Shown here in pieces: positions 1 through 6,506 of a stretch of 8,496 nucleotides of DNA. The stretch is taken from positions 1 through 8,496 of the forward strand of contig CAZKBM010000103.1 in assembly GCA_964550985.1 (NCBI GenBank), given 5' to 3'. The notes beneath the pieces are model-generated. The model searched no databases. It was not told the DNA's origin and saw only the letters and a list, made by a program, of their open reading frames with translations. Numbering within the stretch: the first letter of the stretch is position 1; every line of letters starts with the position of its first letter. The translations under genes were made by a program, and so were the position numbers. This stretch comes from JAAYCI01 sp964550985. GTDB lineage: Bacteria; Bacillota; Clostridia; Oscillospirales; Ruminococcaceae.

Positions 1-230
1 TGCTGAATGGTGGTGGCGTTGCGCACCGTGTCCAGGTGGGCGTCGTACAGAGCGCTGAGTTTCTGGCCGTGCTCCACCTCAATTTTTGCCACAGTTTCGT
101 TGAGCTTGCGAATGTCGGATTTCATCCCAGACACCTCGGATTTCATTCCGCATATGTCGGATTTCATGGGCTCCAGCTTGGTGTCTATGAGTTCGCCGAT
201 TGCCAACAGGTCTTCTTTGGTGAGTGCCAT
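1..230 (-). CDS. Small coiled-coil protein, divergent moron-like gene (3' end outside window)
   Basis: Reading the minus strand from ATG at 230 gives 76 codons, open to the window edge, so the C-terminus is missing. The protein begins MALTKEDLLAIGELIDTKLE and continues as a charged, proline-poor helix. It contains three successive 7-residue units starting MKSD/MKSE (residues 22-42), a heptad pattern expected of a coiled coil. A GGGAGG ribosome binding site lies about 8 bases upstream of the ATG, and a good sigma-70 promoter lies just beyond. The '(K/E)EDLLAI..L.D.K..P.K.D' opening is common in small Firmicute coiled-coil proteins of unknown function, often found near prophages. It is the only expressed-looking gene on this strand and faces away from the tail operon, so it is probably an accessory (moron) gene rather than a virion component. 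No enzymatic motif is visible. Existence is well supported; function is unknown. Confidence 0.8.
   Translation of the reverse strand, partial: MALTKEDLLAIGELIDTKLEPMKSDICGMKSEVSGMKSDIRKLNETVAKIEVEHGQKLSALYDAHLDTVRNATTIQ
105..167 (-). repeat. Three tandem 21-bp units encoding heptads
   Basis: Inside the minus-strand coiled-coil gene, three in-frame 21-base units each begin ATGAAATCCGA. They encode MKSDICG, MKSEVSG and MKSDIRK. Unit length equals one coiled-coil heptad, so units could be gained or lost without changing frame. Confidence 0.8.
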
Positions 231-262
231 GAGAAAGCCTCCCTTTCCGTAGGTGTGCCAAC

Positions 263-290
263 AGTATAGCATATCCCCTGCTTTTTGCAA
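263..290 (-). promoter_or_regulatory. Sigma-70/SigA-type promoter for the minus-strand coiled-coil gene
   Basis: On the minus strand a -35 box TTGCAA (285-290) is separated by 16 bases from a -10 box TATACT (263-268). The -10 box is preceded by TGC, an extended -10 signature. Initiation would fall near 256, giving a leader of about 26 bases that includes the GGGAGG ribosome binding site. This is the best-looking promoter I found in the window. It drives leftward transcription, against the tail operon. Confidence 0.7.
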
Positions 291-317
291 GATGGCGGGG
301 GAGAAAACGAGGACGAT

Positions 318-707
318 ATGATTGTTTTTTCGATTGACGGCAGGGCGTATAACCTGCCGGTGGTGAAGTTCGAGCTTTCGACCGAGATACTGGACGGCGA
401 GGGCAGCGGGCGTATGCAGACCTGGGAAATGTTTCGTGAGCCCATGGGTTTTGTGAAAAACGTGGAGATGGAGGTGGGGCTGACAAACGCCAGCGACAAC
501 CAGGATTTTCGGCATCTGGTGGAAACGCTGGACAGCTTTGGAACTGTGCCCTTCCGCACCGTGGCCTTTCTGACGCCGAGAGGCCTCATCAGCCAGGAGA
601 TGTATGGGGCCAGCTATAAAATCAGCGCAGTGCGGTTCAGCCGGGGCGGCGTGAGCTACTGGGGCAGCGTGCCGGTGAAATTTGTGGCAAAGGGGCCGAA
701 GCGATGA
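318..707 (+). CDS. Small phage tail protein (hypothetical, tail-tip region)
   Basis: The gene encodes 129 aa. ATG at 318 is preferred over an in-frame TTG at 285 because GAGG (309-312) sits 5 bases upstream of the ATG and because the protein then begins MIVFSIDGRAYNLPVVKFEL. The N-terminal pattern 'F.I.G..Y..PV......-LDGE.SGR......R' (residues 3-40) resembles small beta-rich proteins encoded just after the tape measure in Clostridia prophages. No enzymatic motif, signal peptide or membrane segment is visible. The stop overlaps the next start (ATGA at 704-707), so it is translationally coupled to the hub-like gene. I infer a tail-tip or baseplate component. I see no clear plus-strand promoter in 231-317, so expression presumably comes from a promoter to the left that reads antisense through the coiled-coil gene. 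Confidence 0.8.
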   Translation: MIVFSIDGRAYNLPVVKFELSTEILDGEGSGRMQTWEMFREPMGFVKNVEMEVGLTNASDNQDFRHLVETLDSFGTVPFRTVAFLTPRGLISQEMYGASYKISAVRFSRGGVSYWGSVPVKFVAKGPKR

Positions 708-2410
708 ATATACAGATAGGCTATGGGCAAATTGACCCTGGCGCAAAAGCGGATAGCCGCCCATCGGCAGAGGATATACAGCCTTGGGTGGGGCTTGCGG
801 ATTTGCGTTTTGATAATGTTACTGTGGCCAATGTGGCCACCTGTGAGCCAAACCAAGCCGTACTGGACGGCTGCCAGGAACATCTGCCGGATGAACCGGA
901 TAAACTGCCTTGGGGATTGTGGAGCCGCAGTATGAGCGATGATGAGGGGATATTTACGGAGCCGCCGGTGCTTGAGGTGGGGTTTAGCTTTAACCACAAG
1001 TCGCCCGGAATTACCCTGCTGTTTTACCCCTACAGCGAGGATTGGGCCAGCCGTGTGCGCGTGACCTGGTTTGACGGTGCGGGCGGGATGCTGGCCACAG
1101 GAGAATACAGCCTACGCGGTGTTGTGGGGGAAGTGGACGAAAAGGTGACAGACTTCCAAAAAATTCGGGTGGAGTTTTTGGAGACAAACCGCCCTTGCCG
1201 CTATGTCAAGCTTGCGGGAATTGACTATGGCAAAGGGCGCACCTTCCCGGATGATGAGATTGACGGCTGCCAAATTTTAGAAGAACTGGATCCTACCTCC
1301 AATGAGGTGAGTATCAACACACTGCGTTTCAGGCTTCGCACCCACAGGCCGGAGTTTTCGATGGTTTCGGGTGTGGGGGAAAACATGCTGATGCGCAACC
1401 AGGCACTGAATGTGGTGGCGGATGAACAAAAATTTGGGGCATTTTTCCTTAAACTGCCCTGGAAGGATGTGTATGGGGACGGCACGGTGATTGATTTTGA
1501 CGCAGTGGATATTTTGGGGGCAATGGACAACTACCAGTTTGCCGGGGACGTGTATGAGGCCGTGCTTGTAGAGAGGTTGCTACGGTTGATATTTGACGTT
1601 TGTTTTCCCACGCGGCTGGTAGACTTCCGATTGGATGCGGCTTTTACGGGAAAGACCTTATCGGGATACATTCCCCCCTGTACCTGCCGCGCGGCGGTGC
1701 AGCAGGTGGCTTTTGCCCTGGGGGCCGCAGCGGACGATTCGCGCCGGGACTATGTGTGGATTTATCCGCCGGACACGGTGGTTAGTACCGTTTTGCCGGA
1801 GGGGGAACTTTACCGTGGGGCCTCCATGCAGCCCACAGAATATGTGAGCGGCATTGACCTAGTGGCCCACCAGTACATGCCCGGAGAGGATACAGCGGAG
1901 GCCTACCGGGGCGAGCTGGGAACCGGGGGGCACACGGTACAGTTCAGCGAGCCGCTACACAGCCTAGAAGCCACAGGGGCCAGCATAGGGCAAAGCGGGG
2001 CAAACCACGCGGTGTTGCAGGTGAAAACGCCGGGGGAAGTGGTGGTGACGGGTAAGCGCTATGTGGTGAACAAGCCCGTGTTTTCCCGAAGAAAGACGGT
2101 GGACGCGGGCGAGGTGGAGAACATACTGGTATTCGACAGGTGTACCATGCTCTCCCCGCTTGACGCACCGGGGGTACTGGACGGTTTGTTTGCCTATCTT
2201 GGACAGCGTTCGCAGATAGAAGTGCCCGTGAGGCTGGGGGCACTGGAATGCGGCTATGTGGTGCAGGTGCCCACAAGGGCGGGGCTTCTGACAGGGTTGC
2301 CTATAGCGGGAACAGTAGAACAACTGGACATCAATTTACGCGCGGGAAGCGCCGATATGAAGGTGGTAGGCAATGTGGAAGGTACCGGTGACGGACAGAA
2401 CGCGAGATGA
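704..2410 (+). CDS. Baseplate / tail-hub-like structural protein
   Basis: The gene encodes 568 aa and starts at ATG 704 through a 4-base overlap with the preceding gene. Residues about 85-175 are beta-rich, with a discoidin-like feel (FSFNHKSPGITLLFYPYSED, then RPCRYVKLAGIDYG). Residues about 188-215 carry the segment ILEELDPTSNEVSINTLRFR. Residues about 245-345 contain 'FFLK.PWKDVYGDGTVIDFDAVDILG-MDNYQF' and 'SGYIPPCTCRAAVQQVAFAL'. These patterns are familiar from large tail proteins of Clostridia prophages located between the tape measure and the fibre genes. Position and size fit a hub or tail-associated protein at the tail tip. I see no peptidase or lysozyme motif. The assignment as hub is inferred from context and pattern memory; a more cautious name is phage tail protein. 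Confidence 0.75.
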   Translation: MNIQIGYGQIDPGAKADSRPSAEDIQPWVGLADLRFDNVTVANVATCEPNQAVLDGCQEHLPDEPDKLPWGLWSRSMSDDEGIFTEPPVLEVGFSFNHKSPGITLLFYPYSEDWASRVRVTWFDGAGGMLATGEYSLRGVVGEVDEKVTDFQKIRVEFLETNRPCRYVKLAGIDYGKGRTFPDDEIDGCQILEELDPTSNEVSINTLRFRLRTHRPEFSMVSGVGENMLMRNQALNVVADEQKFGAFFLKLPWKDVYGDGTVIDFDAVDILGAMDNYQFAGDVYEAVLVERLLRLIFDVCFPTRLVDFRLDAAFTGKTLSGYIPPCTCRAAVQQVAFALGAAADDSRRDYVWIYPPDTVVSTVLPEGELYRGASMQPTEYVSGIDLVAHQYMPGEDTAEAYRGELGTGGHTVQFSEPLHSLEATGASIGQSGANHAVLQVKTPGEVVVTGKRYVVNKPVFSRRKTVDAGEVENILVFDRCTMLSPLDAPGVLDGLFAYLGQRSQIEVPVRLGALECGYVVQVPTRAGLLTGLPIAGTVEQLDINLRAGSADMKVVGNVEGTGDGQNAR

Positions 2411-3122
2411 TGTGGAGTATGCCCGGCAACACGCGGGGCAGAAAGAACCATGCAAGGGGGCGCAGAACAGCGCGGACTGGAACAGGCTGGTGCAAAACCT
2501 CTGCCACATTGCCGGGGAACTGGAAAGCGATGGATATACAATACCACTGCCGCTGCGCGCCACTTGGCCACAGGGGCATATCCCAGAGAGAAGGGAAATA
2601 ACCGCCATACGGGATGCTGTGTTTGCCTTGCGGTATCAGCTTTATGGGCTGGAGAGGAATACCTGGGAGGAATGGGCTGGGAGAAGCTGGGAAGAGATAG
2701 ACGGTGAAGGGCGCTTTGCTGGGGACTATTTTTCCCGCCTGCGCCTACCGGACCTGCCCTACACACATTATGAAAAGATAAACGCATTGGAAGAATGGGC
2801 GCAGCGTTTGTGTACACGGGCCGCCGGTCTACCCGGATGTTTCTGCGTGGCGGGCAGTCTGGTAAGTGGGCAGGCTACTGTGTTGCCACGGTACATTGAG
2901 GTGCGTGACTGCCGGATGATGTGGGCAGAATGGGAGGCCCCTGAGAGAAGCTGGGCGGCGATAGATGGGGAGGGCCGTGCGGCCCGCCGGTACTTTGACG
3001 GATGCTATAACCCTGACAACGCAATGACGGCCGCCGAATGGGATGCCTTGGGCCGCCGCTGGGTAGAAATTGACGCAGAAGGGCGCAGGGCCGAAGACTA
3101 TTTTAAGAGGGTGATACTTTGA
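2373..3122 (+). CDS. Phage tail protein with three Trp-rich WxxID(G/A)EGR repeats
   Basis: The gene encodes 249 aa from ATG 2373. An AAGGTGGTAGG ribosome binding region precedes it, and it overlaps the hub-like gene by 38 bases in another frame. The N-terminus MWKVPVTDRTRDDVEYA followed by ADWNRLVQNL (residues 35-44) matches the 'W..P.TDRT..DVE......DWNR...N' layout of small baseplate or fibre-linking proteins in Clostridia prophages. Three related segments follow: RSWEEIDGEGRFAGDYF (104-120), RSWAAIDGEGRAARRYF (192-208) and RRWVEIDAEGRRAEDYF (228-244). Each is preceded by a further Trp (WEEWAG, WAEWEAP, EWDALG). The repeats recall the TWGELE-type Trp repeats of other Firmicute tail proteins. 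The role is inferred to be structural in the tail tip. Its TGA overlaps the next start. Confidence 0.8.
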   Translation: MWKVPVTDRTRDDVEYARQHAGQKEPCKGAQNSADWNRLVQNLCHIAGELESDGYTIPLPLRATWPQGHIPERREITAIRDAVFALRYQLYGLERNTWEEWAGRSWEEIDGEGRFAGDYFSRLRLPDLPYTHYEKINALEEWAQRLCTRAAGLPGCFCVAGSLVSGQATVLPRYIEVRDCRMMWAEWEAPERSWAAIDGEGRAARRYFDGCYNPDNAMTAAEWDALGRRWVEIDAEGRRAEDYFKRVIL

Positions 3123-3616
3123 AATGGACGCCAAGAACCGTGACCGACCAGCAGGTGCAATACCCGCACCGTTACGAAATGCGGGAAATTGACACAGGGC
3201 TTGTGCTGGGAACCTATGATTTGCAGCCTGTACGGGTGGATGGGGATATAGAAGGAACCCCAATAGATGCCGCTTGGCTGCAGCCTATAGAGGATTTTTT
3301 GGGGCAGATACAAAATGACCTAAACGCCCTGGGGGCGGAGATTGTGGAGGTGGATAACAGGACGGCCGCCGCCGTTGCCGACACAAATGGCCGGGTGGCG
3401 GCGGCTGAGGGGCGGCTAAACGGTTCAATAGCCAATGTGAACAGCCGGATTGATGCGGTAAATACTGCAGTGACCACCCTGGCGCCCAAGAGCAATCCTG
3501 TACTCACAAACCCTGCGGCCAATACAATTGCCATTACTGCAAACAGCACGGCCCTGGCCACCACCGCAGCGGTAAAAACCTATCTTGATGCCCTTATGGC
3601 AGGCTATAGGGGGTGA
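3119..3616 (+). CDS. Tail-fibre base / adaptor protein with coiled coil
   Basis: The gene encodes 165 aa and starts at TTG 3119 (TTGA overlap with the preceding stop), with AAGAGGGTGAT upstream. No better start in this frame retains the N-terminal motif. Residues 1-46 form a compact N-terminal part. EGTPIDAAWLQPIEDFL (46-61... region) is the 'GTP(L/I)xAAxLxxIE' motif of Firmicute prophage fibre-base proteins. Residues about 62-120 are Ala/Asn-rich heptads (NRTAAAVADTNGRVAAAEGR), probably a trimeric coiled coil. Residues 122-155 (APKSNPVLTNP, then NSTALATTAAVKTYL) are a diverged form of the fibre motif 'SPxFTGxPxAPT...ATTxFV'. It has no receptor-binding domain of its own, so it may be a short fibre or the adaptor for the next protein, which carries the same motif. 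Confidence 0.8.
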   Translation: MKWTPRTVTDQQVQYPHRYEMREIDTGLVLGTYDLQPVRVDGDIEGTPIDAAWLQPIEDFLGQIQNDLNALGAEIVEVDNRTAAAVADTNGRVAAAEGRLNGSIANVNSRIDAVNTAVTTLAPKSNPVLTNPAANTIAITANSTALATTAAVKTYLDALMAGYRG

Positions 3617-3622
3617 TTCTAG

Positions 3623-5458
3623 GTGCAGAACTGGATTGCCAGACAATTTTTGGACGGACTTGCCCTGTGCCCTGGCAGGTATTTGCTTTGCGACCCGGTG
3701 AGCGGAGCGACTGTAGAAACGCGAACTTTTGCATTTAAACCTGGAAATGTGATAGAAGTGGGGACATTTTTAAACCGCGGGTATTTTCAGCAAATCGAGG
3801 ATGCGCTGGCCGAGTATGGAAGCCAAGAAACCTGGAACTTTTTGCGGAAGGTTGACGGTCGGGGCATGGAGCGGGTTATATCCGCCAACAAGACCTTGTC
3901 ACAAATGGAGGCGCGGGTGATAAACGCGATTGAGGGGACGGGTGGCATTTCTTCGCGAATTGGCCAAGCTGAAAAGGACTTGACCTTATATGCACCCAAA
4001 ATGGGGGCGGTGTTTACAAACCCCAAAGCGGCGGTTTCTCCCCCTGCGGGGGATGTGAGCGCGCGAATTGCAACCACTGAACAGGTAAGAGCATTTGTGG
4101 CTCAGTATCCTTTTCCACCCAAAGATGTTAAGAATTTTGGGGCCTTTGCTGGGGACAACCAAGTGGAAATACGGTGGCGTGACCCGGAAGACTTTGTGTA
4201 TGACGGGCAGAGCCTGGCGCTATGGAAGGGAACCAAGGTGGTGTACCGGACGGACCGATATCCGGTCAACGAGACGGATGGAACGGTACTGGCAGATAAT
4301 ACTCTACGAAATTATTATCAAACCCAAGGGGTACTGATGCTAAAGCTACAGGCAGGCTCATCTTACTATATTAGCGCGTTTCCATATGGTACATGCGTTA
4401 ATAGAGCAAATAGTGAGCGCGCCTACGCTGTTGCTGGAGGCTTAGTTGCAATCAATTCTCTTTCCACAGCCCGATTGGATTTGGCAGCTGCTACAGATGG
4501 AAATGGAAATGTCTTATTTGGCGGTGGGTGGGATGGCTCTGGTTATACCCGTAGCTCGGTTGTTGAAAGATTCGATGTGAACGGCAACAAGATGATTTTA
4601 CCGCAGCTCTCACAAGCTAGACGAGGTCTAGCAGCGGCAACGGACGGGAATGGAAATGTCTTATTTGGCGGTGGAGATGGTGTATCGTCCGCAACGTACT
4701 CCAACGTTGAAAAATATACCACTTCAGGTAACCTTATCATTTTAGCAGATTTGGCTAAGGCTAGATTTGACCTTGCCGCAGCGTCTAACGGGAATGGAGA
4801 GGTACTTTTTGGCGGTGGGGAAGCATGGAATAACGGACGATATTCCACTGTGGAAAAATATGACAAAAATGGGACACGCGCGGACTTGCCCAGTTTATCC
4901 AAAGCCCGCTCAGGATTAAAAGCATATAAAAATGGTTTAGGTCATGTGCTCTTTGCTGGAGGCATAAATGATTCTTCAATTGCCGATGCTACTGCCGAAA
5001 AATATGACAGAAATGGTGTGAAATCAGTCTTGTCAAACCTCTCCGCCGCCCGATATGCACTGGCTACTGCAATGGATGGCAGAGGCAATGTACTGTTTGC
5101 CGGGGGACGTGATGTTCCTGGAAATGCAAAAAACACCGTGGATAGGTACGATACAAACGGCGTTCGCTCATCTTTGACTGCGCTTTCTATTGCGCGATAT
5201 GCGCTGGCCGCTGCGATGGATGGCAACGGCAACGTACTGTTTGCGGGAGGTACACTTGGTTATGGAGTGGGTACTTATTATGCTGCCGTTGATAAATACG
5301 ATAAAAACGGTACAAGAAGTAGCATTTTAAATCTTTCGGTGGCCCGTTCAGGCCTATCAGCCTCAACAGATGGAAAAGGAAATGTCCTGTTTGGGGGAGG
5401 CTACAGTGGGGACTACAGCCCTCGTTCCAACGTTGATAAATACTGGAGGTCAATATGA
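3623..5458 (+). CDS. Tail fibre with Fn3-like domain and C-terminal seven-repeat kelch propeller
   Basis: The gene encodes 611 aa from GTG 3623. AGGGGGTGA (3608-3616), overlapping the previous stop, lies 6 bases upstream. Domains in order: an N-terminal attachment region (1-120) with a helical part (about 85-120); the fibre motif YAPKMGAVFTNPKAAV then GDVSARIATTEQVRAFV (123-159); an Fn3-like domain (about 166-256; NFGAFAGDNQVEIRWRDPED, SLALWKGTKVVYRT, TDGTVLADNTLRN, YYISAFPYG); and kelch-like repeats from 280 to the end. Repeats start at residues 280, 329, 377, 425, 473, 521 and 571, each 48-50 aa except the last at 41. Each has 'LS.AR..LAAA.DGNGNVLF(G/A)GG' then 'VEKYD.NG'. Kelch propellers bind proteins or glycans, so this is probably a receptor-binding fibre. 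The kelch part is AT-richer than the N-terminal part. Fibre identity is strong; the receptor is unknown. Confidence 0.88.
   Translation: MQNWIARQFLDGLALCPGRYLLCDPVSGATVETRTFAFKPGNVIEVGTFLNRGYFQQIEDALAEYGSQETWNFLRKVDGRGMERVISANKTLSQMEARVINAIEGTGGISSRIGQAEKDLTLYAPKMGAVFTNPKAAVSPPAGDVSARIATTEQVRAFVAQYPFPPKDVKNFGAFAGDNQVEIRWRDPEDFVYDGQSLALWKGTKVVYRTDRYPVNETDGTVLADNTLRNYYQTQGVLMLKLQAGSSYYISAFPYGTCVNRANSERAYAVAGGLVAINSLSTARLDLAAATDGNGNVLFGGGWDGSGYTRSSVVERFDVNGNKMILPQLSQARRGLAAATDGNGNVLFGGGDGVSSATYSNVEKYTTSGNLIILADLAKARFDLAAASNGNGEVLFGGGEAWNNGRYSTVEKYDKNGTRADLPSLSKARSGLKAYKNGLGHVLFAGGINDSSIADATAEKYDRNGVKSVLSNLSAARYALATAMDGRGNVLFAGGRDVPGNAKNTVDRYDTNGVRSSLTALSIARYALAAAMDGNGNVLFAGGTLGYGVGTYYAAVDKYDKNGTRSSILNLSVARSGLSASTDGKGNVLFGGGYSGDYSPRSNVDKYWRSI
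4460..5455 (+). repeat. Seven kelch-type coding repeats (period 144-150 bp)
   Basis: In-frame units begin at 4460, 4607, 4751, 4895, 5039, 5183 and 5333, each with Leu-Ser/Ala-x-Ala-Arg. Units 1 and 2 share an exact 26-base stretch (4502-4527 and 4649-4674, offset 147 bases). Units 5 and 6 also resemble each other closely around the AMDGxGNVLFAGG segment. This indicates growth by intragenic duplication. The last unit lacks its final strand. Confidence 0.85.
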
Positions 5459-5820
5459 AATTTAAACTTTGGGATGCAAGTATAAAAGCCTATTTACCCA
5501 ACGGAAAAGAACTATCGCACGAAGTTATGGTTGAGGAATATCCATTCTGTAAAAATTTACCAACGCTATTAGGATTTATAGATGATGGGATGACGATAGT
5601 TGGGGATATTGACCCATTGCCTGTGGCGCGCGAGGCTTACAAAATAGATTCCTCTAAATCAGATGGAGAGGCCATTGCAGAGATAGAGCGCATCCGCAAT
5701 GCGCCGCCTCCGAAAATTACCCCTGAAGACAGGCCTATGACCCAAGGGGATATGCAATTTTTATTACAACAAATGACCGAATTGGAACTTACAGTATTGG
5801 AGGCGAATGCCGGTGTTTGA
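5455..5820 (+). CDS. Hypothetical phage protein downstream of the kelch fibre
   Basis: The gene encodes 121 aa. ATG 5455 overlaps the fibre stop (ATGA), with GGAGGT (5445-5450) 4 bases upstream. The N-terminal half (MKFKLWDASIKAYLPNG, EEYPFCKNLPTLLGFIDDG) looks like a small beta/alpha domain. The linker GEAIAEIERIRNAPPPKITP (71-90) is charged and Pro-rich. The C-terminal 25 residues (MQFLLQQMTELELTVLEANA) are helical, a tail seen on several prophage proteins encoded between fibre and XkdX-like genes. It could be a fibre accessory or chaperone, or a minor baseplate protein. I do not recognise a named family. Its DNA is markedly AT-richer (22 of 60 bases G+C in 5461-5520 by hand count), suggesting it travels with the fibre tip as one exchanged unit. 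Confidence 0.75.
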   Translation: MKFKLWDASIKAYLPNGKELSHEVMVEEYPFCKNLPTLLGFIDDGMTIVGDIDPLPVAREAYKIDSSKSDGEAIAEIERIRNAPPPKITPEDRPMTQGDMQFLLQQMTELELTVLEANAGV

Positions 5821-5953
5821 AAGATTACTGGAACTGTTCAGGAGAAAGGGCTGCACGGAGGAGCAATTGAACCGATATGTCGCGCTGGGGAAGATTACTG
5901 AAACCCAGCGCGATGCTATTTTAGAGGAGGCCTATCATGCCGAGCACGAATAA
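5807..5953 (+). CDS. XkdX-like small phage protein
   Basis: The gene encodes 48 aa: a core FERLLELFRRKGCTEEQ, then LNRYVALGKITETQRDAILE and a short tail. The pattern 'FERL..L...G..TEEQL...V..GKIT..Q...I' is that of XkdX-type proteins, which are usually 40-60 aa and encoded just after tail-fibre genes in Firmicute phages and PBSX-like elements. Their role is unknown. The gene overlaps the preceding gene by 14 bases and the following gene by 17 bases, each in a different frame. GGAGG (5799-5803) lies only 3 bases from ATG 5807 but 9 bases from an in-frame GTG at 5813, which would give MFERLL, the usual XkdX beginning. Either start is possible. Confidence 0.8.
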   Translation: MPVFERLLELFRRKGCTEEQLNRYVALGKITETQRDAILEEAYHAEHE

Positions 5954-6506
5954 GACGCCCAGCGGGCTAAACCAGTGGCTGGCCACAGACAAGCCCGAAA
6001 TGGAAGATTTTAATGCGGACAATTTGACAATAGATGCTTTGGTGGAGGCGCTGAAAGTGAGTGGGGTTCCCACCGGCACAATATTGCCATACGCTGGCAC
6101 TACCGCGCCAACTGGTTTTGTGCTGTGCCAGGGCCAGGCAATTAGCCGCACAACCTACGCAAAACTTTTTACGATTTGCGGCACCACTTATGGAATAGGC
6201 AACGGCACAACGACCTTTAATGTGCCGGATATGCGGGGCAGGGTTCCAGTAGGTTGTGATGCTAATTTTGCCTTGGGCAGCAAAGGGGGTAGTCAAACAC
6301 AGACCTTATCAATATCTAACATAAAACCATTTAATTTGAATCTTAATATCTACCCCGCAGAAGGTGGCAGCCGCCCTGGTGGTATCTCTGGCTACACCAA
6401 CAATGGCATTAATAATAATCAGTATAGTACCGCCGTAGCCGGTAGCGGTACTCCCATTAGCATGATGCAACCCTACATGGCAACAAACTATATCATCAAA
6501 ACCTAA
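5937..6506 (+). CDS. Phage tail-collar fibre protein, C-terminus in the currently expressed orientation
   Basis: The gene encodes 189 aa from ATG 5937, with GAGGAGG (5924-5930) 6 bases upstream. Residues 1-42 (TPSGLNQWLATDKPEMEDFN, DNLTIDALVEAL) match the N-terminal attachment segment of Firmicute prophage fibres ('LN.W..TDKP...DFN.DN..ID'). Residues 43-105 are a tail-collar (Phage_Tail_Collar-type) domain: PTGTILPYAGTTAPTGFVLC, ISRTTYAKLFTICGTTYGIG, TTTFNVPDMRGRVPVGCDAN. Residues 112-189 form the variable tip, beginning ALGSKGGSQTQT and ending MMQPYMATNYIIKT. The sequence coding for residues 106-111 (CDANF plus flank) contains one copy of a 16-bp inverted repeat, and an alternative C-terminus lies downstream on the opposite strand. 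This tip has NLNL where the usual HxH motif of collar fibres occurs. It probably binds the host surface receptor. Confidence 0.92.
   Translation: MPSTNKTPSGLNQWLATDKPEMEDFNADNLTIDALVEALKVSGVPTGTILPYAGTTAPTGFVLCQGQAISRTTYAKLFTICGTTYGIGNGTTTFNVPDMRGRVPVGCDANFALGSKGGSQTQTLSISNIKPFNLNLNIYPAEGGSRPGGISGYTNNGINNNQYSTAVAGSGTPISMMQPYMATNYIIKT
6254..6269 (+). repeat. Left 16-bp inverted repeat (candidate inversion site)
   Basis: TTGTGATGCTAATTTT lies in the fibre gene and supplies codons for Cys-Asp-Ala-Asn-Phe (residues 107-111). Identity with the right copy stops abruptly on the outer side. Confidence 0.88.

Noticed and set aside
285..317. TTG start at 285 for the first tail gene
   Set aside because: It overlaps the -35 box of the divergent promoter and has no good ribosome binding site. 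ATG 318 with GAGG 5 bases upstream matches the typical N-terminus.
79..589. Minus-strand ORFs overlapping the first tail gene and the coiled-coil gene
   Set aside because: Their translations are Arg/Ser/Pro-rich without motifs and lie in other frames from the well-supported genes; they are shadows.
2254..2817. 187-codon minus-strand ORF opposite the Trp-repeat gene
   Set aside because: It is a low-complexity Pro/Ser/Arg/His translation crossing two well-supported plus-strand genes; a shadow.
4543..5453. Minus-strand ORFs opposite the kelch repeats
   Set aside because: They mirror the repeat periodicity of the plus-strand kelch coding sequence and have no independent coding signals.
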